Shown piece by piece: positions 39,570 to 48,598 of a stretch of DNA of 64,000 nucleotides; the first letter of the stretch is position 1; each line of letters starts with the position of its first letter. The notes under the pieces are model-generated. The model was given only the letters and a program-made list of their open reading frames with translations. It made no database searches and was not told the DNA's origin. Location of the stretch: NCBI RefSeq assembly GCF_033304595.1, contig NZ_CP116341.1, positions 973,001 to 1,037,000 on the forward strand, read 5' to 3'. This stretch comes from Sporosarcina jeotgali. GTDB lineage: Bacteria > Bacillota > Bacilli > Bacillales_A > Planococcaceae. The translations under genes were made by a program, and so were the position numbers.

Positions 39570-39722
39570 TTGCGGATTTATACTTTTACTTTGCCTAAGT
39601 TTGTAAGTGGAATTGTACGAAAGTGCATGGTCGTGTTTTCTAAGGAGGATACAGCGAAAGCGAAATCATCCACTACAGCATCAAAGAAGCGGAAAAAGCG
39701 ACATGAAAAAACGCCGGGCTGA
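39570..39722 (+). CDS. spoVM: SpoVM-like small sporulation protein with extended basic tail
   Basis: A 50-codon frame starting with TTG, with AAAGGAG 7 bases upstream, between thiN and rpmB, exactly where spoVM lies in B. subtilis. The first ~25 residues, beginning MRIYTFTLPKFVSGIVRKC, align well with SpoVM (26 aa; similar K-F/I-Y-T-x-x-L-P-K-F-x-x-G-I-V-R pattern), the amphipathic helix that senses convex membrane and anchors the SpoIVA coat base. After VVFSK the frame continues with about 25 further residues rich in Lys, Ser and Thr (SKKRKKRHEK). The stop codon lies inside the terminator hairpin. Start and homology are judged by eye. Confidence 0.82.
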   Translation: MRIYTFTLPKFVSGIVRKCMVVFSKEDTAKAKSSTTASKKRKKRHEKTPG

Positions 39723-39742
39723 AATTCAGCCTGGCGTTTTTA
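39706..39742. terminator. Bidirectional terminator between spoVM-like gene and rpmB
   Basis: ACGCCgGGCTGA and TCAGCCtGGCGT form a 12-bp stem with one mismatch. A-rich sequence precedes and five T follow, so it can end transcripts from both strands. The stop of the spoVM-like gene is within it. Confidence 0.92.
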
Positions 39743-39756
39743 TTGGTTGCGGTCTA

Positions 39757-39945
39757 TTATACGCGTTGAACTTTACCTGATTTAAGTGCGCGGGCAGATA
39801 CCCAAACACGCTTCGGTTTGCCGTTTACAAGAATACGGACTTTTTGAAGGTTCGCACCCCATACACGTTTGCTAGAGTTCATTGCGTGGGAACGATTATT
39901 CCCTGCACGTGCTTTGCGACCAGTAATTACACATTCCTTAGCCAT
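39757..39945 (-). CDS. rpmB: 50S ribosomal protein L28
   Basis: A 62-aa ribosomal protein starting [27 protein letters not shown] and containing the L28 core [13 protein letters not shown], ending [14 protein letters not shown]. The start at 39945 has AGGAGGTT just upstream on the reverse strand; longer frames upstream are not supported. It has no zinc cysteine pairs apart from one Cys (C-minus form). Reverse orientation relative to neighbours is also seen in B. subtilis. Confidence 0.97.
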   Translation of the reverse strand: MAKECVITGRKARAGNNRSHAMNSSKRVWGANLQKVRILVNGKPKRVWVSARALKSGKVQRV

Positions 39946-40004
39946 TTTATAACCTCCTCGCGAATGATGATTAAGCGTTTCACTTATAATTCGCATACTA
40001 GATT

Positions 40005-40033
40005 AATTTATCATATCCGTCTATCCCATGCAA
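40005..40033 (-). promoter_or_regulatory. Possible promoter of rpmB
   Basis: On the reverse strand TTGCAT (40033-40028) and TAAATT (40010-40005) are 17 bases apart, about 60 bases before the L28 start. Confidence 0.45.
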
Positions 40034-40159
40034 GCTTTTTTCTCTGTTCTCTCAAGCAATTTTCCTTTACACGTTTAAGAAAACGTTTGCTTTCTTTTCT
40101 TATAGGCGTGTATATAGTACAATGTGAACAGTGAAACTGGATTCAGGAGGGATAACGGC

Positions 40160-40522
40160 ATGTCAATTCAAATGGAAAACGATTATGGGAAAATTGATAT
40201 AACGAATGAGACAATCGCCCGGATCGTCGGTGAAGCTACCATAGAATGCTACGGGGTTGTAGGAATGGCCTCCAGGCATCAAATTCGTGACGGACTGACA
40301 GAAATTCTGAGAAAAGAGAACTTTGGCAAGGGTGTTGTCGTTAGAAACGCAGGTGCTGACACACAAATTGATCTCTATATAATTGTAGGGTACGGAACGA
40401 AGATCACTGAAGTTGCCTACCAAGTGCAATCCAAAGTACAGTATACACTTAAAAAAACACTCGGGATGACAATCGGTTCCGTCAATATTTATGTACAGGG
40501 CGTTCGTGTGACGAACCTGTGA
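40160..40522 (+). CDS. yloU: Asp23/Gls24 family envelope stress protein YloU
   Basis: A 120-aa Asp23 family protein: GKIDITNETIARIVGEATIECYGVVGMASR, then KGVVVRNAGADTQIDLYIIVGYGTKITEVAYQVQSKVQYTLKKTLGM and VNIYVQGVRV. It is paired with the DAK-type gene fakA downstream, a conserved pair in Firmicutes; function is not fixed. ATG 40160 has AGGAGGG 8 bases upstream. TACAAT at 40118-40123 with TTTTCT 17 bases before could be its promoter. Confidence 0.92.
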   Translation: MSIQMENDYGKIDITNETIARIVGEATIECYGVVGMASRHQIRDGLTEILRKENFGKGVVVRNAGADTQIDLYIIVGYGTKITEVAYQVQSKVQYTLKKTLGMTIGSVNIYVQGVRVTNL

Positions 40523-40539
40523 AGGAGGAACACAGTTCT

Positions 40540-42198
40540 ATGAAGTCGATAGATGGACTACAGTTTGCAGAAATGATATCAATGGGAGCATACCATCTTA
40601 AACAAAACGCGGATTATGTGGATTCGCTGAATGTTTTCCCGGTACCTGATGGAGATACGGGAACAAATATGAATTTATCAATGACTTCAGGTGCAAAAGA
40701 AACAGCAGCAAACGTTTCTGCTCACCTGGGCAAGACTTCACAAGCTTTGTCCAAAGGCTTATTAATGGGCGCCCGTGGAAATTCAGGTGTGATTTTATCG
40801 CAATTATTCCGCGGTTTTGGGAAATCAGTTGAAGAAAAAGAAGTTCTGACTGCAAGTGAATTTGCGGAAGGGCTCCGATATGGTGTGGAAACGGCATATA
40901 AAGCGGTCATGAAGCCTGTTGAAGGTACGATTTTGACTGTTGCAAAAGATGCGGCAGCTGTCGCAGTGGAAACAGCAGCTGCAGAAACGGATCTTGTCCA
41001 ATTGATGGAAGCTATTTTGACAGAAGCAAAAGCTTCTCTTAAAAGAACACCTGACCTATTGCCGGTCTTAAAAGAAGTTGGTGTTGTAGATAGCGGCGGA
41101 CAAGGACTCGTATATGTGTACGAAGGATTTTTGGCTTGCTTAAAAGGTGAAGAATTGCCAGAGCGTACTGTTGTTCAGTCAATGGACGAACTCGTTAGCG
41201 CAGAACACCACCGAAATGTACAAGGATTCATGGATACTGCGGATATCGAGTTTGGATATTGTACGGAGTTCATGGTGAGATTTGAAGACGATAAAACAAA
41301 AAATCATCCTTTCGATGAAAATGACTTCAGACTGCAATTGAATGAAATGGGTGACTCGCTGCTAGTTATCTCTGATGAGGAGATCGCGAAAGTACATATC
41401 CATACAGAAAACCCGGGAAATGCATTATCATGCGGACAACAGTATGGTTCACTCATCAATATTAAAATCGAGAACATGCGTCAGCAGCACATGGATATCG
41501 TGGGAGATCAGTCGGCGGGCAAAAACACACCTGCAAAGAAAGTGCCTTACGCAATCGTGACGGTTGCAATGGGTGAAGGGATTGCGGATTTACTAAAAAG
41601 TATCGGTGCCTCTTTTGTGATTGAAGGCGGGCAAACGATGAACCCTTCCACTGAAGATATTGTCAAAGCGATTCAAGAAGTAGGCGCAGAACGTGTTCTA
41701 ATCCTTCCTAACAATAAGAATATTGTGCTGGCAGCTGAACAAGCGGCTGAAGTGATTGGAATTGAAGCGGCAGTAGTGCCGACGAAGTCGGTTCCTGAGG
41801 GACTTGCAGCTATTTTAGCGTTCAACCCTGAGGCAGACGTAACTGCGAACGCGAAATCCATGAAAGCAGCAGCTTCTGTTGTGAAGACTGGGCAAGTGAC
41901 AACAGCAGTTCGGGATACATCGATCGATGGTGTTGCAATCCATACAGATGATTACATGGCGATCTCAAACGGAAAGATTACCATCGCCACTCCGTCACTA
42001 GATACGACAATGAAGTCGCTGATTGACGATATGATCACCGAGGATGATGAAATTGTGACCGTAATTTATGGCGAAGACGTTTCGAAACAAGATGCTGAAC
42101 AGATGGTTGCTTATATTGAAGGACAGTTCGAGCATGTAGAGATTGAATTATATAACGGGAAACAGCCGTTGTATCCATATATACTGTCAGTAGAATAA
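40540..42198 (+). CDS. fakA: Fatty acid kinase catalytic subunit FakA (YloV, DAK family)
   Basis: A 552-aa protein with an N-terminal Dak2/DhaL nucleotide domain: NVFPVPDGDTGTNMNLSM (metal-binding aspartates, about residues 29-46), GARGNSGVILSQLFRG (~85) and VDSGGQGLVYVYEGFL. It is followed by the FakA middle and C-terminal domains (EFGYCTEFMVRF, HIHTENPG, ILPNNKNIV). FakA phosphorylates fatty acids bound to a FakB protein for phospholipid synthesis. GAAGGAGG precedes the ATG; a GTG at 40519 is a less likely start. Terminator downstream. Confidence 0.93.
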   Translation: MKSIDGLQFAEMISMGAYHLKQNADYVDSLNVFPVPDGDTGTNMNLSMTSGAKETAANVSAHLGKTSQALSKGLLMGARGNSGVILSQLFRGFGKSVEEKEVLTASEFAEGLRYGVETAYKAVMKPVEGTILTVAKDAAAVAVETAAAETDLVQLMEAILTEAKASLKRTPDLLPVLKEVGVVDSGGQGLVYVYEGFLACLKGEELPERTVVQSMDELVSAEHHRNVQGFMDTADIEFGYCTEFMVRFEDDKTKNHPFDENDFRLQLNEMGDSLLVISDEEIAKVHIHTENPGNALSCGQQYGSLINIKIENMRQQHMDIVGDQSAGKNTPAKKVPYAIVTVAMGEGIADLLKSIGASFVIEGGQTMNPSTEDIVKAIQEVGAERVLILPNNKNIVLAAEQAAEVIGIEAAVVPTKSVPEGLAAILAFNPEADVTANAKSMKAAASVVKTGQVTTAVRDTSIDGVAIHTDDYMAISNGKITIATPSLDTTMKSLIDDMITEDDEIVTVIYGEDVSKQDAEQMVAYIEGQFEHVEIELYNGKQPLYPYILSVE

Positions 42199-42207
42199 AA
42201 CAGCATG

Positions 42208-42243
42208 AAAAGCGTTGCGGCCATGAGCCGCTGACGCTTTTTG
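42208..42243 (+). terminator. Rho-independent terminator after fakA
   Basis: AAAAGCGT/ACGCTTTTT with an inner GGC/GCC pairing around CATGA forms a hairpin ending in a T run. Confidence 0.88.
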
Positions 42244-42268
42244 TCTGTTTGGAGGACAGTTATGAATT

Positions 42269-42297
42269 TTGTTTTCTAGCATCTGTTCGTGTAGAAT
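42269..42297 (+). promoter_or_regulatory. Possible promoter for sdaAB
   Basis: TTGTTT (42269-42274) and TAGAAT (42292-42297) with a 17-base spacer lie between the fakA terminator and sdaAB. Confidence 0.42.
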
Positions 42298-42333
42298 GAA
42301 TAGTAGGTATATGGGCAAAAGGGGGAGTTTTTG

Positions 42334-42996
42334 TTGAAATTCAGATCCGTTTTTGAAATTATCGGGCCAGTCATGATTGGCCCCTCATCTTCACATACAG
42401 CAGGAGCTGCACGGATTGGACTTGTAGCGAGAGATTTGTTTGGCCGTCAGCCGGAATGGGCTACGATTCACTTATACGGTTCGTTTGCAGAGACTTATAA
42501 AGGTCACGGAACGGATGTTGCGATTATCGGAGGATTGCTTGGATACGATACATTTGATGAGAGAATCCGTACTGCGTTCGAAGACGCAGAAAAGTTAGGC
42601 ATGACTTTTGAATTTATTGCCGAAGAAGAAGAGATGGATCATCCAAATACAGCGAAATTAGTCATTGGAGACAAACAAGGTGTTATGGAACTTATCGGAA
42701 TCTCAATTGGCGGAGGTACGATGGAAGTCATCGAGCTAAATGGTTTTCCACTTCGCCTTTCCGGACATTTCCCGGCATTGCTCGTAGTCCACGATGATCG
42801 TGCTGGTGTTATTGCAAATGTATCTAATGCAATTGCTGCACAAGATATGAATATTGCTCATATGGAAGTCGGCCGTAAAGAAAAAGGGAAAATGGCGCTC
42901 ATGGTCATCGAGGTCGATCAAGTCGTCAACGATGCACTGATCGAAGAACTGCGTGCACTTCCAAATGTCACACAAGTATCTACATTGGCGAACTGA
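42334..42996 (+). CDS. sdaAB: L-serine dehydratase, beta subunit
   Basis: One half of the iron-sulfur L-serine dehydratase that makes pyruvate and ammonia from serine. The 220-aa product starts MKFRSVFEIIGPVMIGPSSSHTAGAARIG, the serine-binding region, and has a C-terminal ACT domain (ALLVVHDDRAGVIANVSNAIAAQDMNIAHMEVGRK, about 148-182). Two adjacent TTG codons (42331, 42334) follow AAAAGGGGGAG; the second gives the family-typical start. It is directly followed by sdaAA. Confidence 0.95.
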   Translation: MKFRSVFEIIGPVMIGPSSSHTAGAARIGLVARDLFGRQPEWATIHLYGSFAETYKGHGTDVAIIGGLLGYDTFDERIRTAFEDAEKLGMTFEFIAEEEEMDHPNTAKLVIGDKQGVMELIGISIGGGTMEVIELNGFPLRLSGHFPALLVVHDDRAGVIANVSNAIAAQDMNIAHMEVGRKEKGKMALMVIEVDQVVNDALIEELRALPNVTQVSTLAN

Positions 42997-43009
42997 GGAG
43001 GCAATTATA

Positions 43010-43918
43010 TTGGATATTTTATTTTCAAACGTAAAAGAACTTGTCGCAGTTGCTGAAAAAGAGCAGCAGCCGATTTCTGAAATAATGATTCGTCAAGAAA
43101 TGCTATTAACACGCAGATCGCGTGAAGAAATAGTTGCACAAATGGAGAACAACTTAGCTGTGATGGAAAGCTCTGTAGAAGAAGGATTAAAAGGTGTCCA
43201 CTCTCCTTCCGGTTTAACAGGCGGCGATGCAGTTCTAATTCAAAACTACATGAAAACAGGCAAATCGTTATCTGGAGAACTATTGCTGGATGCTGTCAGC
43301 AAAGCAGTCGCGACGAATGAAGTAAATGCTGCAATGGGACTGATTTGTGCAACGCCTACGGCAGGGGCTGCGGGTATTGTGCCAGGTACGTTATTTGCCG
43401 TGAAGAATAAATTGAACCCTACGCATGAACAGATGGTCAATTACTTGTTCACGACTGGGGCATTCGGTTTCATCGTAGCAAATAATGCATCCATTTCCGG
43501 TGCTGCAGGGGGATGCCAGGCAGAGACGGGATCTGCTGCATCCATGGCAGCCGCTGCGATTGTTGAAATGGCTGGAGGGACGCCACAGCAAAGTGCGGAA
43601 GCCTTTTCGATTGTCATGAAAAATATGCTCGGTCTCGTCTGCGATCCAGTCGCAGGGCTCGTCGAGGTGCCGTGCGTGAAACGGAATGCCATGGGGGCAG
43701 CTAAAGCGCTTGTAGGTGCTGACATGGCACTTGCCGGAGTGGTGAGCATTATTCCGACCGATGAAGTTATTGAAGCGATGCACAAAATCGGTCAGTCGAT
43801 GCCATCCGCTTTGCGTGAAACCGCAAAAGGCGGACTAGCGGCTACTCCGACCGGCAAGGCGCTGGAGGCAAAAATCTTCGGCAAGGACAAGGAATCACGT
43901 GACACGGTCACTAAGTGA
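43010..43918 (+). CDS. sdaAA: L-serine dehydratase, alpha subunit
   Basis: The iron-sulfur subunit (302 aa) partnering the gene upstream. TTG 43010 has GAGGAGG about 8 bases upstream and gives MDILFSNVKELVAVAEK; an earlier frame lies in sdaAB. Cluster-ligand cysteines lie in the family contexts ICATPTAGAAGIVPG, GGCQAETGSAASMAAA and LVCDPVAGLVEVPCVKRNA. It overlaps recG by 20 bases. Confidence 0.96.
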   Translation: MDILFSNVKELVAVAEKEQQPISEIMIRQEMLLTRRSREEIVAQMENNLAVMESSVEEGLKGVHSPSGLTGGDAVLIQNYMKTGKSLSGELLLDAVSKAVATNEVNAAMGLICATPTAGAAGIVPGTLFAVKNKLNPTHEQMVNYLFTTGAFGFIVANNASISGAAGGCQAETGSAASMAAAAIVEMAGGTPQQSAEAFSIVMKNMLGLVCDPVAGLVEVPCVKRNAMGAAKALVGADMALAGVVSIIPTDEVIEAMHKIGQSMPSALRETAKGGLAATPTGKALEAKIFGKDKESRDTVTK

Positions 43919-45947
43919 GCCTGTTACCTCACTTAAAGGGATAGGAAAGTCAGCTGGCGAGCAGCTGGAGAAGTTAAATGTCGAGACAATTGAAGAGTTA
44001 GTTATGATGTTTCCATATAGGCATGAAGATTTTAGACTGAAAGATTTGTCTGAGACCCCTCACGAGGAACGTGTAACGATAGAAGGACGGGTGGAGAGTG
44101 TTCCATCCGTCTTGTTTACGGGAAAGAAACGTTCACGATTACAAGTACAGCTGCTAGTAGGGAACCATCTCGTTAAAGCGGTGTTTTTCAACCAGCATTA
44201 TTTAAAGGATCGCATGAATCCGGGGCAAATTGTGACCATCACTGGAAAATGGGATCGAGGCAGACAGCTCATTAATGTGAGCAATTTTAAAGACGGCCCT
44301 AAAATCGGGCAGGCTGATTTTGAACCAGTGTACAGTTTGAAAGGAATCGTCAAGCAGCCGACATTCAGGCGCTGGATGAGAACTGCACTGGATGAGGCTG
44401 TGTATGAAATTCCGGAAACCTTGCCTGTGCAATTACTCGACTTGTATAAGCTGCCGGGAATAGCAGAGACGCTTGAAATGGTTCATTTCCCGAACAGTCC
44501 TGAAGATGTAAAACAAGCACGCCGCCGTGTTGTGTATGAAGAGTTGTTGCACTTTCAGTTAAAGATGGCTGCGCTAAAGAAAGTCCGTAAGGCAGCCGGC
44601 AAAAGCACAACAATTGTATATGATCTGGAGAAATTGAAGCAGTTCATCGACAGCCTTCCGTTCGAATTAACAGGTGCTCAAAAACGAGTGGTGAATGAAT
44701 TATGTGCAGAACTGAAAAGCCCGCTGCGGATGAATCGTTTGCTTCAAGGAGATGTCGGTTCAGGTAAGACGGTCGTAGCAGCCATTGCGCTATATGCGGC
44801 TATTACGGCAGGATTTCAAGGGGCTCTTATGGCACCAACCGAAATTCTTGCAGAACAACACGCTGAGACACTATCCAGCTGGCTTGAACCCGCGGGGGTA
44901 ACGGTTGCGTTTCTATCTGGATCTACAAAAGGGAAAGCGCGGCGTGAAATCATAGCTCGACTTGAAAGTGGAGAAATCGATTTGCTCATTGGTACGCATG
45001 CTCTTATTCAGCCGGATGTGAATTTCCATAAACTTGGTTTGGTCATCACGGATGAACAGCATCGCTTCGGCGTTGAGCAGCGCCGTGTACTTCGTGACAA
45101 AGGGGAAAGTCCCGATGTGCTCTTTATGACGGCAACCCCGATTCCAAGGACACTGGCAATCACAGTGTTCGGGGAAATGGATGTTTCTTTGCTGGATGAA
45201 ATGCCGGCAGGACGTAAAGAAATCGAAACACACTGGTTAAAAGAAGATTCACTTGCACCTGTTCTTCGCAGAATGGAAAAAGAATTGCAGGCGGGCAGGC
45301 AAGCATATGTTATTTGTCCGTTAATTGAGGAATCTGATACGTTGGATGTCCAGAACGCTGTTGATGTTTTCGGGCAGCTATCGACCTATTTTGCTGGCCG
45401 TTTTACAGTGGGGCTTATGCATGGACGGCTTCACTCTGATGAAAAAGATGAGGTTATGCGTGACTTCAGTGAAGGGAAAATTAATTGCCTGGTGTCGACG
45501 ACAGTTGTCGAAGTAGGTGTAAACGTGCCGAATGCGACGTTTATGCTTATCTATGACGCGACACGCTTTGGCCTGGCGCAGCTTCATCAATTAAGAGGGC
45601 GAGTCGGTCGGGGTGCGGATCAGTCGTATTGCGTGCTGTTAGCAGATCCGAAGACTGAAGAGGGTAAAGAACGTATGATGACGATGGCGGAAACAAATGA
45701 TGGGTTTTTATTAGCTGAAAAAGATTTGGAACTTCGCGGATCAGGGGACTTCTTTGGCAAGAAACAAAGCGGATTGCCGGAATTTAAAATGGCGGATTTA
45801 ATACACGATTATCGTGCGTTGGAAACCGCTCGGCAGGATGCTGAGAAGTTGCTGGAAATGGATTCGTTTTGGACAGATCCTGATTATAAAAGTCTCCGGA
45901 ATACTGTGGAAGAATCAGGAGTATTGCAAAATGATCGTATAGATTAA
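43899..45947 (+). CDS. recG: ATP-dependent DNA helicase RecG
   Basis: Branch-migrating helicase acting on stalled forks and Holliday-type junctions (682 aa). N-terminal wedge/OB domain (LKGIGKSAGEQLEKLN, RLQVQLLVGNHLVKAVFFNQ), helicase motifs LLQGDVGSGKTVVAAIAL (~283), LIGTHALIQ, ITDEQHRFGVEQR (DEQH), TATPIPRTLAI, and the C-terminal ATTVVEVGVNVPNAT-like and QLRGRVGRGADQSYC motifs. GTG start within the end of sdaAA with a weak AAGGA upstream. Confidence 0.97.
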   Translation: MTRSLSEPVTSLKGIGKSAGEQLEKLNVETIEELVMMFPYRHEDFRLKDLSETPHEERVTIEGRVESVPSVLFTGKKRSRLQVQLLVGNHLVKAVFFNQHYLKDRMNPGQIVTITGKWDRGRQLINVSNFKDGPKIGQADFEPVYSLKGIVKQPTFRRWMRTALDEAVYEIPETLPVQLLDLYKLPGIAETLEMVHFPNSPEDVKQARRRVVYEELLHFQLKMAALKKVRKAAGKSTTIVYDLEKLKQFIDSLPFELTGAQKRVVNELCAELKSPLRMNRLLQGDVGSGKTVVAAIALYAAITAGFQGALMAPTEILAEQHAETLSSWLEPAGVTVAFLSGSTKGKARREIIARLESGEIDLLIGTHALIQPDVNFHKLGLVITDEQHRFGVEQRRVLRDKGESPDVLFMTATPIPRTLAITVFGEMDVSLLDEMPAGRKEIETHWLKEDSLAPVLRRMEKELQAGRQAYVICPLIEESDTLDVQNAVDVFGQLSTYFAGRFTVGLMHGRLHSDEKDEVMRDFSEGKINCLVSTTVVEVGVNVPNATFMLIYDATRFGLAQLHQLRGRVGRGADQSYCVLLADPKTEEGKERMMTMAETNDGFLLAEKDLELRGSGDFFGKKQSGLPEFKMADLIHDYRALETARQDAEKLLEMDSFWTDPDYKSLRNTVEESGVLQNDRID

Positions 45948-46001
45948 CAGCTAAATTGAGCATCTGTATATTGAAAGTGATTTTAGGAGCTATAAATTTT
46001 G

Positions 46002-46040
46002 GAATGCAAAGAGAATGCCGCCTCTTGCATTCTTTTTTTT
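46002..46040 (+). terminator. Rho-independent terminator after recG
   Basis: GAATGCAA/TTGCATTC forms an 8-bp stem, with an inner GAG..CTC pairing, followed by eight T. Its 3' arm also supplies the -35 box of the fapR promoter. Confidence 0.92.
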
Positions 46041-46053
46041 ATCTTTATATACT
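46025..46053 (+). promoter_or_regulatory. Sigma-A promoter of fapR
   Basis: TTGCAT (46025-46030) and TATACT (46048-46053) with an ideal 17-base spacer. The -35 overlaps the 3' arm of the recG terminator. Predicted start near 46060. Confidence 0.65.
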
Positions 46054-46057
46054 GTTA

Positions 46058-46074
46058 CTATTACCAAGTGCTAA
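46058..46074 (+). promoter_or_regulatory. Putative FapR operator
   Basis: The 17 bases match the remembered FapR consensus core (TTAGTACCTAGTCTTAA) at 12 positions, including TACC and AGT in the centre and TAA at the end. It covers the predicted transcription start, the usual repressor position, and lies directly before fapR. Confidence 0.6.
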
Positions 46075-46089
46075 ACGTGAGGAGTGACT

Positions 46090-46671
46090 ATGTTGCGAAT
46101 ACTTAAAAAAGACCGTCAGCATCAGCTGGCACAGCTGTTGGACGCGACCCCTTTTTTAACGGATGAGGAAATCGCACATCACTTCAGCGTGAGCGTGCAG
46201 ACTATACGGCTGGACCGGCTTGAATGTGGAATTCCTGAACTGAGGGAACGAATGAGAACTGCGGCGACCGAAACGATTGCTGATAAAGTAAAGGCGCTGC
46301 AGCAAGAAGAAGTAATTGGTGAAATCATAGATATTGAATTGGATAGCAAAGCGATATCTATCCTTGATATTACATCGCTTCATGTATTCCAAAAAAGCGG
46401 GATTGCACGCGGACATCATTTGTTTGGACAAGCCAATTCACTGGCTGTCGCCATTCTTGACGATGAGCTCGCACTAACTGCAAAGTCTGTGCTACACTTT
46501 GTCAAGCCGGTTAAAGCGGGAGATCGTGTCATCGCAAGAGCCATTGTTCGCGGGAAAAGGGATAATCGGACTTTTGTCGAAGTAACTTCCACAGTTGGAG
46601 ATGAAAAAGTCTTCAGCGGCGAGTTTCAAATGTATCGCTCCGCAGGGACGAGTCAGGAGGAAGTTGAATGA
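46090..46671 (+). CDS. fapR: Fatty acid biosynthesis transcriptional repressor FapR
   Basis: Malonyl-CoA-responsive repressor of membrane lipid genes (193 aa). N-terminal helix-turn-helix ([34 protein letters not shown], residues ~21-54) and C-terminal hotdog effector-binding domain ([27 protein letters not shown], then [15 protein letters not shown]). ATG 46090 follows GAGGAG. It is first in its own operon and overlaps plsX by 4 bases. Confidence 0.96.
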   Translation: MLRILKKDRQHQLAQLLDATPFLTDEEIAHHFSVSVQTIRLDRLECGIPELRERMRTAATETIADKVKALQQEEVIGEIIDIELDSKAISILDITSLHVFQKSGIARGHHLFGQANSLAVAILDDELALTAKSVLHFVKPVKAGDRVIARAIVRGKRDNRTFVEVTSTVGDEKVFSGEFQMYRSAGTSQEEVE

Positions 46672-47660
46672 AAATTGCAGTAGACGCGATGGGCGGCGAC
46701 CATGCCCCAAAGGAAATCATCGCAGGCGTAATGCAAAGTCTTCAAGAATTTAATGATATACATATACAGCTTTTTGGCGACGAAACAAAAATGAAGCCTT
46801 ACTTAACAGCTCACGAACGATTAACTGTACATCCATGCACTGAAATCATCGAACCGGATGATGAACCAGTAAGAGCTGTGCGCAGAAAAAAAGATGCTTC
46901 CATGGTTCGCATGGCACAAGCCGTGAAGGACGGGGAGGCAGACGCGTGTGTGTCCGCAGGAAATACAGGTGCCCTGATGGCTGCTGGATTATTCATCGTG
47001 GGACGCATTGAAGGGATTGAACGGCCTGCCCTTGCACCGACGCTTCCGACGATTGGCGGTGAGGGATTCGTGCTGCTTGATGTTGGAGCGAACGCTGACG
47101 CGAAACCGAGTCAGCTCGTTCAATATGCGATTATGGGAAGTATTTATGCAGAAAAAGTCCGCGGTATTCAAAACCCGCGTGTTGGCTTGTTGAATATCGG
47201 AACAGAACCAGGAAAAGGGAATGACTTAACTAAAGCTGCTTATGATGAGTTAATGAAAGCCCCATTAAACTTTATCGGCAATATCGAGGCACGTGATTTG
47301 TTAACAGGCACAACAGATGTTGCCGTGACAGATGGTTTTACGGGGAATATGGTATTGAAAACGATCGAAGGCACGGCTTCGGGTCTGTTTTCGATGATCA
47401 AAGATGTGTTCGCGTCTTCAGTAAAAACGAAAATCTCTGCAGCGCTTGTTAAGGACGATTTACGCGGTCTGAAAAAACAAATGGATTATACAGAGTATGG
47501 CGGAGCTGGCCTATTCGGCTTAAATGCCCCGGTCATAAAGGCACATGGTTCATCCAATGCAAATGCAGTGAAAAATGCAATCCGGCAAGCACGAACTATG
47601 GCGGAATATCACGTGAGCGAAACAATTCGTGAAACCATTAATGAGGAGGAGACACGATGA
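46668..47660 (+). CDS. plsX: Phosphate acyltransferase PlsX
   Basis: Makes acyl-phosphate from acyl-ACP for phosphatidic acid synthesis by PlsY (330 aa). It starts [21 protein letters not shown] and has [58 protein letters not shown] and [12 protein letters not shown]-type ([16 protein letters not shown]) motifs. AGGAGGAAG precedes the ATG. It overlaps both fapR and fabD by 4 bases. Confidence 0.97.
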   Translation: MKIAVDAMGGDHAPKEIIAGVMQSLQEFNDIHIQLFGDETKMKPYLTAHERLTVHPCTEIIEPDDEPVRAVRRKKDASMVRMAQAVKDGEADACVSAGNTGALMAAGLFIVGRIEGIERPALAPTLPTIGGEGFVLLDVGANADAKPSQLVQYAIMGSIYAEKVRGIQNPRVGLLNIGTEPGKGNDLTKAAYDELMKAPLNFIGNIEARDLLTGTTDVAVTDGFTGNMVLKTIEGTASGLFSMIKDVFASSVKTKISAALVKDDLRGLKKQMDYTEYGGAGLFGLNAPVIKAHGSSNANAVKNAIRQARTMAEYHVSETIRETINEEETR

Positions 47661-48598
47661 CAAAGGTAGCGTTTCTATTCCCGGGACAAGGTTCTCAAAA
47701 AGTGGGAATGGGTGTGGAGTTAGCAGCACAAGAAGGAAGTCAGCATTTTTTTGAAACAGCAGATCGCGAGTTAGGGTTTGGATTAAGCGGACTGATGACC
47801 GAAGGACCTCAGGAAGAATTGACGGTTACTTATAATGCTCAACCCGCATTGTTAACCGTTGGTGCGATGATAGCTGACCGTCTGAAAGAAGCTGGAATCC
47901 AGCCTTCCTATACAGCTGGACATAGTCTTGGAGAGTACACAGCGCTTTACGCATCAGGTGTTCTTTCGTTTGAAGATGCAGTGACAACTGTACACAAACG
48001 CGGTCTATTCATGAATGAAGCGATGCCTGCAGGTGAAGGAGCAATGGCTGCGATTCTTGGACTTGAAATCGAACCATTGACAGAAGTGACGAAAGCGGTC
48101 ACTGCTGAAGGGAATCTTGTGCAGGCGGCGAATCTTAACTGTCCGGGACAAGTTGTTATTTCCGGAACAAAGGCTGGTGTGGATGAGGCGTGTATTCGCT
48201 TGAAAGAAGCGGGGGCTAAACGTGCCCTCATGCTCGACGTAAGCGGTCCTTTCCATTCGGAACTTATGCGTCCAGCCGCAGGGAAACTCGGTGAAGTGCT
48301 TGAAAGTATAGAGATGAATGAAGCAAGAGTTCCAGTCATTGCTAATGTGACGGCTCATTCCGTAACAGAAAGCACTGAAGTAAAAAGATTATTGATTGAA
48401 CAATTATCATCTCCTGTCAGATGGGAAGAATCCGTTCGGCAAATGCTGGACTTAGGGGTAACTCAATTTATAGAGTGCGGTCCCGGTAAAGTATTGAGCG
48501 GGCTTGTTCGTAAAATCGACAGAAGAGCAGCGGTTTGGCCAGTATACGATGAAGAGACACTAAACGCAGTCATAGAAGCATCGAAGGAGTGGTCGTAA
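47657..48598 (+). CDS. fabD: Malonyl-CoA:ACP transacylase
   Basis: Loads malonyl groups onto acyl carrier protein (313 aa). Motifs: [12 protein letters not shown] (~7-18), the nucleophilic serine in [12 protein letters not shown] (~91-94), and the catalytic histidine in [11 protein letters not shown] (~200); GPGKVLSGL near the C-terminus. GAGGAGA precedes the ATG. Its stop overlaps the fabG start (TAATG). Confidence 0.97.
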   Translation: MTKVAFLFPGQGSQKVGMGVELAAQEGSQHFFETADRELGFGLSGLMTEGPQEELTVTYNAQPALLTVGAMIADRLKEAGIQPSYTAGHSLGEYTALYASGVLSFEDAVTTVHKRGLFMNEAMPAGEGAMAAILGLEIEPLTEVTKAVTAEGNLVQAANLNCPGQVVISGTKAGVDEACIRLKEAGAKRALMLDVSGPFHSELMRPAAGKLGEVLESIEMNEARVPVIANVTAHSVTESTEVKRLLIEQLSSPVRWEESVRQMLDLGVTQFIECGPGKVLSGLVRKIDRRAAVWPVYDEETLNAVIEASKEWS

